Source: CAYVBE01 sp964448935
GTDB lineage: Bacteria; Planctomycetota; Brocadiia; SM23-32
Assembly: GCA_964448935.1 (NCBI GenBank)
Contig: CAYVBE010000115.1
Coordinates: 1-13,102, forward strand
Reading direction: 5' to 3'
DNA: 13,102 nt
Shown: piece by piece, positions 1-7,149 of the stretch
How positions within the stretch are numbered: position 1 is the stretch's first letter
Layout: each line of letters starts with the position of its first letter
The notes under the pieces: model-generated
Seen by the model: only the letters and a program-made list of their open reading frames with translations
What the model was told of the DNA's origin: nothing
Database searches by the model: none
Position numbers and translations under genes: made by a program

Positions 1-56
1 CTCACCGCGCCTTGCATCTGGCCCACCGGCGCTCCGGCTGAACCCGTAAAATCAAG

Positions 57-65
57 TGTTATGAA
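57..65 (+). promoter_or_regulatory. possible extended -10 promoter element before the transporter gene
   Basis: The sequence TG-T-TATGAA (TG at 57-58, TATGAA at 60-65) resembles an extended -10 box about 30 nt upstream of the ATG at 94. No convincing -35 box lies 16-18 nt upstream; CTGAAC at 38-43 is a poor match. A modest ribosome-binding site, AAGAAGG (81-87), precedes the ATG. The rest of bases 1-93 shows no gene or hairpin that I can support. Confidence 0.25.
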
Positions 66-93
66 CCACTAGGCATTTCAAAGAAGGGCACGT

Positions 94-1146
94 ATGGGCA
101 AGCGCAAGGCTGGAGGGGGGCAGTCCGGCGCCGGGCGTTTCGGTGCGTTCAGCGGGGTCTTTCTGCCCACGCTACTGACCATCCTGGGCGTCATCATGTA
201 CCTGCGGACCGGTTGGGTGGTCGGGCAGGTGGGGTTAGCGGGGGCGTTCGGGATCATCGTGGTGTCGTTTGCGATCACGGGCTGCACCGGGCTCTCCTTA
301 TCGAGCGTCACAACCAACATTCGCATTGGCGCCGGCGGGGCCTATTCGATCATCAGCCAGAGCCTGGGCATCGAGATGGGGGGCGCGATCGGTGCTCCGC
401 TCCACCTCTCGCAGACGCTGGCCATCGTCATGTACATATTCGGCTTCCGGGCCGGCTGGCTGTACATCTTTCCGCATCACCCGGCCATTCTGGTGGATTT
501 TGTGGTGTTCGGGCTCCTGTTCGCCATCGCCTTCATCAGCGCCGGGCTGGCCTTCCGCGTGCAGTACCTTATCCTGGCCGTCATCGTCGGCTCGCTGGTG
601 GCGGTTGTCTGGGCAGCGTTCAACGGTTCGATGCAGTACGAGGTCTCCTGGCTGGCGCAACCGGCCGAGAGGCCGGAGGGTCCGATCACGGGAGTGGAGT
701 TCTGGAAGGTGTTCGCCGTGTTCTTCCCTGCGGCCACGGGCATCATGGCAGCGGCGAACATGAGCGGAGAGCTGAAGAACCCCCGCCGCTCCATACCCAT
801 CGGCACGCTGGCCGCCGTAGGCATCAGCCTGGTGGTTTACCTGGGTGTGGCCTACTGGCTGGCAAGGTCGGCCACCATGGCGGAACTGCAGAGCGACTAC
901 ACCGTCATGGTGAGCAAGGCGGCGTGGGCGCCGGCAGTGCTGGCGGGTCTGCTGGGGGCCACCTTTTCTTCCGCGCTGGCTTCTCTGGTCGGCGCACCGC
1001 GCATCCTGCAGGCCCTGGGGCAGCACCGCATCCTGCCCGCAGGCGAGTGGCTGGAGGTGCGTAGCTCCGCGGGTGAGCCGCGCAATTCCCTTTTCGGGCT
1101 ATGCATTTTAGCCTTGTGCATACTACATATAGCACCCCGCAGTTGA
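94..1146 (+). pseudogene. SLC12-type APC-superfamily transporter, N-terminal part (gene split by an insertion)
   Basis: This is the membrane core of a cation-chloride-cotransporter-like (SLC12) protein of the amino acid-polyamine-organocation superfamily. It begins with the family's first membrane helix, seen as GVFLPTLLTILGVIMYLRTG around residues 20-40, and about eight hydrophobic segments follow. The first 333 residues (to base 1092) are native. The final 17 codons and the stop at 1144-1146 come from a 271-bp element inserted at 1094, inside the sequence EPRNSL just before the ninth membrane helix. The remainder of the protein continues in the same frame from 1373 and is described separately. 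Joined across the element the protein would be 736 residues, a plausible length for bacterial SLC12 homologues with a cytoplasmic C-terminal domain. The family moves Na+, K+ and Cl- or amino acids; the substrate here cannot be told. The truncated product lacks the last helices and the C-terminal domain, so it is probably inactive. The ATG at 94 is chosen because AAGAAGG precedes it and the family helix follows closely. Confidence 0.85.
1086..1093. repeat. target-site duplication, left copy
   Basis: TTCCCTTT directly precedes the insertion element and recurs exactly at 1365-1372 after it. One extra base (A) also matches upstream of both copies, so a 9-bp duplication is possible. The 8-bp reading gives perfectly symmetrical element ends. 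Confidence 0.9.
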
Positions 1147-1364
1147 CCCCGAGTTTGCAGCATCAGCCGGGAATACTGGAGCAGGATAGCACACACACTT
1201 ACTTTGGTATGAGGTATAAAAGCCATCGTGAAGGCTCTCCAAAGCGTTGGTGGCGCATTGCCTGGGCTTTCGCCATTAAATCATGAACCATCAAATCAAC
1301 GACAATCGCGCATAACAGTGGCCTACAACATATAGTAGCCACAAGACCGAAGTGCATAGCCCGA
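1094..1364. mobile_element. MITE-like non-autonomous insertion element, 271 bp
   Basis: The element is bounded by terminal inverted repeats. The outer 12 bases, TCGGGCTATGCA, are identical at both ends. Over 37 bases (1094-1130 against the complement of 1328-1364) I count 29 matches. It is flanked by the 8-bp direct repeat TTCCCTTT. The interior is visibly more AT-rich than the surrounding gene and has no plausible transposase; the longest open frame is about 61 codons and resembles nothing. Removing the element plus one repeat copy (279 bp) restores an uninterrupted transporter frame whose joined sequence, RNSLYLTGAVVFFALLLRDL, reads well as the family's ninth helix. These are the marks of a miniature inverted-repeat transposable element moved by a transposase encoded elsewhere. 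An 8-bp duplication occurs in several families (for example IS1595, IS66, ISL3 and ISAs1), and I cannot assign one from the ends alone. Confidence 0.88.
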
Positions 1365-1372
1365 TTCCCTTT
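1365..1372. repeat. target-site duplication, right copy
   Basis: TTCCCTTT immediately follows the element and is identical to 1086-1093. The codon formed across the excised junction (base 1093 plus 1373-1374) is TAT, Tyr, and the frame then runs on without interruption. Confidence 0.9.
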
Positions 1373-1386
1373 ATCTGACCGGAGCC

Positions 1387-2583
1387 GTGGTCTTCTTCGC
1401 GCTGCTGCTGAGGGACCTGAACGCCATCGCGCCGCTGATCACCATGTTCTTTCTCATCACCTACGCCATGATCAACGGTGTGGTGTTCCTGGAGCAGCGG
1501 CTCGGGCTGGTCAGTTTCCGGCCGGTCTTCAACGTGCCACGGTGGGTTCCGCTGGTGGGCGCGGCAGGGTGTATCTTCGCCATGTTGATAGTCAATGCCA
1601 CCTTCAGCCTTGTCGCCCTGGCGGTGGTGGCGACGTTCTATTTCGTACTTATCCGTCGGCACCTGGAGGCCCCGTTCGGGGACGTGCGGAGCGGGGTGTT
1701 CGTCAGCCTGGCCGAATGGGCGGCCAAGAAGGTCTTCAGCCTGCCCGAGACCCAGGAGAGGGCCTGGAAGCCGAACCTGATGATCCCAACCCAGGACCCC
1801 ACGGAGCTGCGGGGAGACTTCGCCCTGCTGCGGGACCTGGCCGCGCCGCGCGGGTCGTTACGCGTGCTCGGCATCCACCCCTCGGGGGCCGAAAAAGAAG
1901 ATTTCGTCCAGCGCCTGTCGAACCTGGCCCGCGCGTTCCGCGAGGAGGGGGTCTTCGCCTCCTGGACCCGCATGGAAACCACCGGTTTTCCCGCCGGCGT
2001 ACTGGCCGGCATGGAAGCGTTGGGAGGGGCGTTCTTCCGGCCGAACCTGCTCTGGCTGTCGCTGCCGGACGATGCCCCGGAGTGCCGCGGCGCGGATCTG
2101 GCCAGGATCGTGCGGAGAGCGCCGGAGAACGGGCTGGGCACGGTGCTCTACCTGGAGCATCCGCAGGCGTGGCTGGGACGGCGCAAGACCGTGAACCTGT
2201 GGGTCCCGAACGCCGGTCCGGGTTGGGCCGTCAGCATGGAACACTCCGATCTGGACCTGGCAATCCTGCTGGCCTACAAACTGAAGCGGAACTGGAGGGC
2301 CGAACTGCGGCTGATCGCGGTGGCGGAAGAGGCGAAACAGAAGGCGCCCGCGCGCCTCTACCTGACCAGCCTGATGGAACTGGCCAGGCTGCCGGACGCC
2401 AGGCCGCTCTCCCTGGAGGGCACTCCGGGTGAGATCCACCCGGACGCGCCATCCGCTGACCTGCACTTCTTCGTGCTGCCGGAAGAGATGGACGACTGTC
2501 GGCGGCTGCTCGATATCCGCGCCCGGTTGGATGGATCGGTGATCTTCGTGCGCGGCAGCGGTGTGGAGAGCGCCTTCGCGTAG
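1387..2583 (+). pseudogene. SLC12-type transporter, C-terminal part (last helices and cytoplasmic domain)
   Basis: This is the downstream remainder of the transporter that starts at 94. Native coding resumes at 1373 in the original frame, and the first possible start codon is GTG at 1387. The sequence contains the family-typical stretch around LRDLNAIAPLITMFFLITYA, a second hydrophobic pair (about residues 55-95 of the fragment) and then a roughly 290-residue soluble domain. The soluble domain opens with WKPNLMIPTQDP and LRVLGIHPSG and matches the layout of the SLC12 C-terminal regulatory domain. GGAG lies only about two bases before the GTG, so independent translation looks unlikely unless the inserted element supplies transcription and some internal start works. 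The reading frame is otherwise intact to TAG at 2581-2583, with no secondary decay. This suggests the insertion is recent or is variable in the population. Confidence 0.82.
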
Positions 2584-2628
2584 GCACCTGTTTGAGAACC
2601 GGGTTCGCCTGCGCCGCCGCGAGGAATC

Positions 2629-2657
2629 TTGACACGCCCGCCGGCCCGGTCTATCCT
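2629..2657 (+). promoter_or_regulatory. sigma-70-type promoter of the GH9 gene
   Basis: TTGACA at 2629-2634 and TATCCT at 2652-2657 are separated by exactly 17 bases. The -35 box is a perfect consensus and the -10 box keeps the essential first TA and the final T. It sits between the transporter stop (2583) and the GH9 ATG (2696), giving a leader of about 30 nt. An AGGAG ribosome-binding site follows at 2683-2687. Confidence 0.75.
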
Positions 2658-2695
2658 CATGCAATCCCTCTCGCCCCGCGCCAGGAGACAGAGGT

Positions 2696-5600
2696 ATGGA
2701 ATGCTTCCGGATGCTGCTTGCGGCCCTTGCCATCCTTTGCCTGGACGGAGTCCGGGCCGTCCAACCCGAGGAAGCGCCGCCGCCTTCGCCGGTGATCGTG
2801 GATTTCTCCCGGCCTTTCGATTACGTGTACGGCGACTTCGAGAAAGGCGTTATACATCGGGACGGCGTTGTCCACATCCGCACCCGCGCGAGCCGCGGCG
2901 GGGCGGGCATCAACCGACGGATGGACCTGAGCAGCTTTGCCGACGATGGTCGCGCCCCCGCCCTGCGGATGAAGGTCGGCCCGGAGAACGAGGCCGAGAC
3001 CGTGAACGCGTTCTTCGCCGACGGAGCAGGCCACAAATCCGTCTTCAACTACCGCCTGGAGGACGCCGATCCAGAGCAGTTCGAGCTGGTGTTGCCCGAG
3101 TCGGGCGCGTCCCTCCAGGTCCCCAACGAGGGCCGGCTGCCGGGGCAGGAGCGGCTGGACTACGGCAGCGTCACGGTCATGCAGGTCCAGGGGGCGTGGA
3201 AGGATGCGGCGTTGGATGTCTACATTGACGCGGTGGAGATGGTTGAGCCTCCGCCCGCCGCGCGGAGGCAGCGCGACGAACTGCTGGCCGGGCTGCAGCG
3301 CAAGGCCGACCGACTCCGGGCGGAGGCGGAGAAGCAAGCTGCGGAACGGCGGGAAGCGCTGAAGGGCCAGCCGCACCGGCCCGAGGACCCGGACGTGGTG
3401 CACGTCTGCGCGGTGGCGCCGGACATCCTGGCCGTCACCATCCAGGCCCGGCGCGTGGAAAGGGTGCCTCAGGTGCCCTACGCGAGCCGGCCCGGCGACG
3501 AGATCGTAGAAGATGGGAAGGAAGTGCTGGCCCGGCACGGCTCCGAAATCGTGCGCACCAGGAAGGACCTGAAGGTGCTGCGCCCGACCGACGGTGGCAA
3601 GAAAGACACGCTCGGGGCGCTGGCCATCAACGCCGACAAGATTGCGCCGCCGCAGCCCATACACGGCGAACCCCTGAACGACATCGCGGTGCTCGCCCCG
3701 GAGGCATACAGCATCTCCTCCACCGATGACCCCGCCTACGCCGACCACGTCACTCCGACCGCCGTCCACCGCAAGAGCAAACCTAACAGCGAGGACGCCG
3801 ACAACCAGTATCCCATCCGCCACTGGATATACCTCGAGTTGCCGCAGCCACTGCGGGGGGGCAGCACATACGCCATCCGATTCCAGGGCCTGAACACCAG
3901 CCGGGAGAGCGTTTCCTACGTCCACGAACCCCGCCGCGTGCGCAGCGACGCCGTGCACGTCACGCAGGTCGGATATCGGCCCGAAGACCCCTTCAAGCGG
4001 GCCTACCTCTCGACCTGGCTGGGCACGGGCGGCGCGCTGGGCTACGAGGCAGGCACCTTCTACCTGCTGGACGAAAACGGTGATGAAGCGCATCGGGGCG
4101 AAGTGAAACTCGCACTGGCCGCCGATGAGCCGGAGCACCTGAAGGAGGAGAAGAACTTCACCAAGACCAACGTCTATCGCCTGGACTTCCCGGAATTCAC
4201 GACGCCCGGCACCTACCGCGTCCTGGTCCCCGGAATCGGCACCAGCTACCCGTTCGAGATCGGCGAAGGCGTCTGGCTCCGGGCCTTCTGCACGTCCATG
4301 AAAGGGTTCCTCCACCACCGGAGCGGCATCGAGCTGGGCCCGCCCTTCACCGATTACGTGCGGCCCCGGCCGATGCACCCGGCCGACGGCTTCAAAGTGT
4401 TCAACCTGGACATCACCTACTGGACCGGGGAGGCGGCGGCCGTCAACCGCGCCCTCGCCCGCATGCTGGGGCCCGATCTGGATACCGGCCGCCTGGACAC
4501 GCATCCCGACGCCTGGGGCGGCTACATGGACGCCGGGGACTGGGACCGGCGCAGCCAGCACCTGCGGCCCAGCTACCTGCACCTGGAGCTGCTGGAACTC
4601 TTCCCCGATTACTTCCAGGAGGTGGCGCTGGCGCTTCCGCCCGAGGAGGCGCAGAACGACCTGCCGGACCTGCTGGACGAGGCCCTGTGGAACGTGGCCT
4701 TTTACCGCCGGCTGCAGCGCCCGGATGGCGGCGTAGGTGGCGGCGTGGAGTCCACCGCTCACCCGCGCGCCGGGGAGTGTAGCTGGCAGGAGTCGCTCTG
4801 CGTCGGGACCTTCGCGCCGGACCCGGAGACGACTTACCGCTTCGCCGCATGCGCCGCCAAAGCGGCGCGCCTGCTGCGGGCCTACGATCGGGGCCTGGCA
4901 GCACAATACGGGGAGAGCGCGACGAAGGCCTGGGCGTGGGCGGAGAGCGAAGGCCCGGCCATGGCGGAGGAGGCCGGTGAGGAGCGCGACACCCGCAAGA
5001 TGCGCGCGCTCGCCGCCGCGGAGCTCTACCACCTGACCGAGGAGCCGCGCTACAACGCGGCCTTCCGGGAGGCGATACTGGCAGGGAACGAGCCGTTCGA
5101 CGCGGAGAGGGACGCCTGGTTCGCCTACGCGCTGCTGCCCGATGAACTGGCCGACGGGGACCTGAAAGAACGCGCCGTCGAAGGCTACCGCATGTTGGGC
5201 GACGTGGCGCTAAAGTTCGCAGCGGGCAACGCGTTCGACATCACCACCGATGTTCCCGGCCTGCCGATGATCGGCTACGTGGGTTACTATTCGACGCCCG
5301 GCATGACCGTCGGCCCCGGTCTACCCCGCGCACACTACCTGACCGGGGAGCGGAAGTACCTGGCCGGCACTGTGGCCGCGTGCAACTTCTCCGCGGGGGC
5401 CAACCCCATGAACAAGACGATGACGGTCGGCGTCGGTCACCGCAATCCGCGCTTCCCCCTGCACATTGACAGCCGGCGGTCCGGCCGGCCGGCCCCGGAG
5501 GGCATTACCGTCTTCGGCCCCTTCGACCCGCGCCGGAGCGGCGGCGCCTACGACTGGGCACACACCTGGGTGCTGCGCGGCAACATGACACCGGAAAGCC

Positions 5601-5725
5601 GCACGTGGCCGGCCACGGAGTTCTACGTGGACATCTACAAATGGCCCCCGATGAGCGAGTACACCGTGCACCAGACCATGGAGGGCACCAGCTACCACTG
5701 GGGCTACCTGGCCGCGCGCAGATGA
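2696..5725 (+). CDS. secreted glycoside hydrolase family 9 protein with long N-terminal extension
   Basis: A 1009-residue protein whose C-terminal half is a GH9 catalytic (alpha/alpha)6 barrel, the inverting family of endoglucanases and related beta-glucanases. Residues 1-21 form a likely signal peptide (hydrophobic LLAALAIL, possible cleavage after VRA). Residues about 25-184 look like a beta-rich, carbohydrate-binding-like module. Residues about 188-223 are a charged coiled coil. Residues about 228-410 are a domain I do not recognise. An immunoglobulin-like cellulase N-domain begins near 416 (SDAVHVTQVGYRPEDPFKRA). The barrel carries the GH9 signature GGYMDAGDWD, with catalytic Asp612 and Asp615, a histidine motif VGHRNP (His915), and a C-terminal SEYTV whose Glu988 fits the proton donor. 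Most GH9 enzymes are 450-900 residues, so the N-terminal half is unusual. It likely acts outside the cytoplasm on beta-glucan or a related glycan; the substrate is not determined. The ATG is supported by AGGAG eight bases upstream. The last codons and stop lie inside the sequence duplicated beside the N gap. Confidence 0.9.
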   Translation: MECFRMLLAALAILCLDGVRAVQPEEAPPPSPVIVDFSRPFDYVYGDFEKGVIHRDGVVHIRTRASRGGAGINRRMDLSSFADDGRAPALRMKVGPENEAETVNAFFADGAGHKSVFNYRLEDADPEQFELVLPESGASLQVPNEGRLPGQERLDYGSVTVMQVQGAWKDAALDVYIDAVEMVEPPPAARRQRDELLAGLQRKADRLRAEAEKQAAERREALKGQPHRPEDPDVVHVCAVAPDILAVTIQARRVERVPQVPYASRPGDEIVEDGKEVLARHGSEIVRTRKDLKVLRPTDGGKKDTLGALAINADKIAPPQPIHGEPLNDIAVLAPEAYSISSTDDPAYADHVTPTAVHRKSKPNSEDADNQYPIRHWIYLELPQPLRGGSTYAIRFQGLNTSRESVSYVHEPRRVRSDAVHVTQVGYRPEDPFKRAYLSTWLGTGGALGYEAGTFYLLDENGDEAHRGEVKLALAADEPEHLKEEKNFTKTNVYRLDFPEFTTPGTYRVLVPGIGTSYPFEIGEGVWLRAFCTSMKGFLHHRSGIELGPPFTDYVRPRPMHPADGFKVFNLDITYWTGEAAAVNRALARMLGPDLDTGRLDTHPDAWGGYMDAGDWDRRSQHLRPSYLHLELLELFPDYFQEVALALPPEEAQNDLPDLLDEALWNVAFYRRLQRPDGGVGGGVESTAHPRAGECSWQESLCVGTFAPDPETTYRFAACAAKAARLLRAYDRGLAAQYGESATKAWAWAESEGPAMAEEAGEERDTRKMRALAAAELYHLTEEPRYNAAFREAILAGNEPFDAERDAWFAYALLPDELADGDLKERAVEGYRMLGDVALKFAAGNAFDITTDVPGLPMIGYVGYYSTPGMTVGPGLPRAHYLTGERKYLAGTVAACNFSAGANPMNKTMTVGVGHRNPRFPLHIDSRRSGRPAPEGITVFGPFDPRRSGGAYDWAHTWVLRGNMTPESRTWPATEFYVDIYKWPPMSEYTVHQTMEGTSYHWGYLAARR

Positions 5726-5764
5726 GCGGCTGCGGCGCGATGCCGGGCGGCGCGATGCCGGGCG
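5710..5764. repeat. 55-base contig-end overlap, left copy
   Basis: These 55 bases, ending at the first N, are identical to 5865-5919, which begin right after the last N. They include the last codons and stop of the GH9 gene. An exact shared sequence limited to the two contig ends is the expected product of a de Bruijn assembler using k=55 followed by scaffolding. I read it as one genomic copy written twice. Confidence 0.85.
5733..5762. repeat. two tandem copies of a 15-bp GC-rich unit
   Basis: The unit CGGCGCGATGCCGGG occurs at 5733-5747 and 5748-5762, starting just after the GH9 stop codon. It appears again at 5888-5902 and 5903-5917 within the duplicated contig end. Each unit holds a small inverted repeat, CGGC-GCGAT-GCCG. 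The true copy number is unknown, because the assembly broke here. It could weakly fold in the GH9 3' untranslated region, but there is no T-run to make it an intrinsic terminator. Confidence 0.7.
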
Positions 5765-5864
5765 NNNNNNNNNNNNNNNNNNNNNNNNNNNNNNNNNNNN
5801 NNNNNNNNNNNNNNNNNNNNNNNNNNNNNNNNNNNNNNNNNNNNNNNNNNNNNNNNNNNNNNNN
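5765..5864. other. assembly gap of 100 Ns
   Basis: Exactly 100 Ns, a conventional placeholder for a gap of unknown size. Because both flanks are the same 55 bases, the real gap is probably zero or negative: the contigs overlap, or a few extra 15-bp repeat units are missing. No gene needs to be invoked here. Of the 306 bases between the GH9 stop and the thiazole synthase start, the rest is repeat, promoter and a short leader. Confidence 0.95.
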
Positions 5865-5919
5865 GGCCGCGCGCAGATGAGCGGCTGCGGCGCGATGCCG
5901 GGCGGCGCGATGCCGGGCG
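5865..5919. repeat. 55-base contig-end overlap, right copy
   Basis: Identical to 5710-5764. It repeats the GH9 C-terminal codons and stop (TGA at 5878-5880). If merged with the left copy, the GH9 stop would lie only 52 bases before the -35 box at 5933, making a compact intergenic region. Confidence 0.85.
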
Positions 5920-5932
5920 ACAAACTGGAGTT

Positions 5933-5961
5933 TTGACAGTTCCGGCCGGCTGCGCTATAGT
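5933..5961 (+). promoter_or_regulatory. sigma-70-type promoter of the cofactor operon
   Basis: TTGACA at 5933-5938 and TATAGT at 5956-5961 with a 17-base spacer make a near-consensus housekeeping promoter. Transcription would start near 5968, leaving a leader of about 64 nt before the thiazole synthase ATG. That leader is too short for, and shows no conserved elements of, a TPP riboswitch. Confidence 0.85.
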
Positions 5962-6031
5962 GAGGGGTTGACGAGGCGGGGCCTTCCGGTGTTCCCATGG
6001 AATCCCATCACCAAAGATCAGAGTGTCCGTC

Positions 6032-6787
6032 ATGAAAGAGATCGAGATAACCCGCGCAATCGTAGAGACCTACACGGAACGCTTCCTGGACGCCCTGGAG
6101 GGTGACGTGATCGTCGTCGGCGCCGGACCGGCCGGGATGGCAGCCGCTTACTACCTGGCCCGCGAAGGGCTGAAGACCGCCGTGCTGGAGAAACGGCTGT
6201 CCACGGGAGGCGGCACCTGGGGCGGCGGGATCGGACAGAACATCGTGGTGGTGGAGGATCCGGAAATCCTGGACGAACTGGGCGTGCGCCACCAGGAGCG
6301 CGACGGCCTGCACGTGGCCGGCGCCGTGGAACTGGCAGCCTGCCTGACCCGTGAGGCCGAGCGGGCCGGGGCCACCATATTCAACCTGACCGAGGTAGAG
6401 GACGTGGTGGTCAAGAGCGATACCGTGCGCGGCGTGGTGATCAACTCCACCCCCATTATGATGGCCGGGCTGCACGTGGACCCGGTCTGCATGGGCGCTC
6501 GCAGGGCGGTGGACGCCACCGGCCACCCGGCGGAGTTGGTACACATGCTGCGGAACAAGTTGAGCGATTTCCACCCCGAGGACATCGGCGAGGGGTTCAT
6601 GGACGTGGAAGCCGCCGAGCAGGGAGTGGTGGAGCAGACGGGCGAGGTGTACCCCGGGCTCTACGTGACGGGCATGTCGGTCTGCGCCACCTACGGGCTG
6701 CCGCGGATGGGGCCCATCTTCGGCGGCATGCTCAAGAGCGGGCGCAAGGTCGCGCGGTTGATAGCCGAGGACTTGCAGGAAGGCTGA
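6032..6787 (+). CDS. thi4: Thi4-type ADP-thiazole synthase, sulfide-dependent (His) form
   Basis: A 251-residue NAD-binding protein of the Thi4/THI1 family, which converts NAD and glycine to the adenylated thiazole moiety of thiamine. The dinucleotide-binding motif GAGPAG is at residues 30-35, followed by a family-typical GGGTWGGGIGQN loop. In yeast Thi4 a cysteine gives up its sulfur in a suicide reaction. In archaeal homologues the equivalent position is His and free sulfide is used with iron. Here the segment is MAGLHVDP with His148, so the sulfide-dependent, catalytic type is expected. Cys153 lies nearby but outside the usual position. The C-terminus carries TYGLPRMGPIFGGML, typical of the family. 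The ATG at 6032 is preferred because it matches archaeal N-termini (KEIEITRAIVE); a GTG at 6023 would add three residues. It is first in an operon with panD, three bases downstream. A sulfide-type enzyme suggests an anoxic or sulfidic habitat. Confidence 0.9.
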   Translation: MKEIEITRAIVETYTERFLDALEGDVIVVGAGPAGMAAAYYLAREGLKTAVLEKRLSTGGGTWGGGIGQNIVVVEDPEILDELGVRHQERDGLHVAGAVELAACLTREAERAGATIFNLTEVEDVVVKSDTVRGVVINSTPIMMAGLHVDPVCMGARRAVDATGHPAELVHMLRNKLSDFHPEDIGEGFMDVEAAEQGVVEQTGEVYPGLYVTGMSVCATYGLPRMGPIFGGMLKSGRKVARLIAEDLQEG

Positions 6788-6790
6788 GAG

Positions 6791-7132
6791 ATGCGCTGGG
6801 TTCTGCGATCGAAAATCCACAAGGCCACCGTGACGGACGCTGTGGTCGAATACATCGGCAGCATCACCATTGACGAAGAACTGGTGGAGAAGGCGGGTCT
6901 GTGGCCCGGCGAGAAGGTGCTGGTGGTGGACATGACCAACGGCGCCCGCGTAGAGACTTACGTGATTACGGGCGAGCCGGGCGAAGGAAAGGTCTGTATG
7001 AACGGCGCCGCCGCGCACCGCATCAAGGCGGGCGACGAGGTGATCGTTATGGGCTTCGAGCTAAGCGATGAGCCGATCGAGGCGACGAAGGTGCTGGTGG
7101 ACGAGCAGAACCACTTTTTACGCTACCTGTAG
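6791..7132 (+). CDS. panD: aspartate 1-decarboxylase proenzyme PanD
   Basis: A 113-residue pyruvoyl enzyme that decarboxylates L-aspartate to beta-alanine for pantothenate and coenzyme A synthesis in the cytoplasm. The self-processing site is YIGSITID: cleavage before Ser24 (after Gly23) would produce the pyruvoyl group, equivalent to Gly24-Ser25 in E. coli. Other conserved features are Lys8 in the N-terminal RSKIHKATVT, the TNGARVETY segment (Arg53, Tyr57) and NGAAAH. It is slightly shorter than the E. coli enzyme (126). The start follows the thi4 stop by three bases, with AGGAAGG (6777-6783) seven bases upstream of the ATG, so translational coupling is likely. Bacteria outside the enterics generally process PanD without the helper PanZ, and none is visible here. 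Confidence 0.95.
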   Translation: MRWVLRSKIHKATVTDAVVEYIGSITIDEELVEKAGLWPGEKVLVVDMTNGARVETYVITGEPGEGKVCMNGAAAHRIKAGDEVIVMGFELSDEPIEATKVLVDEQNHFLRYL

Positions 7133-7149
7133 CGATTCGGGAGGCGGCC

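Noticed and set aside
298..1026. A 242-codon minus-strand open frame opposite the transporter
   Set aside because: Its translation is a low-complexity, His/Arg/Gln-rich shadow. The plus strand encodes membrane helices typical of SLC12 proteins.
1101..1286. A 61-codon open frame inside the MITE-like element as a real gene
   Set aside because: It has no good RBS, no similarity to any transposase or other family, and lies wholly in the non-autonomous element.
2657..5032. A 791-codon open frame on the minus strand opposite the GH9 gene
   Set aside because: It is an antisense shadow caused by high GC codon usage. The plus-strand frame has clear GH9 motifs, a signal peptide, a promoter and an RBS, while the antisense product resembles nothing.
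5710..5919. A genuine biological 55-bp direct repeat
   Set aside because: The repeat ends exactly at both edges of the 100-N block and duplicates coding sequence of the GH9 end, which is better explained by unmerged overlapping contigs.
5962..6031. TPP riboswitch upstream of the thiazole synthase gene
   Set aside because: The leader is only about 64 nt and I see none of the conserved CUGAGA or later thi-box elements.
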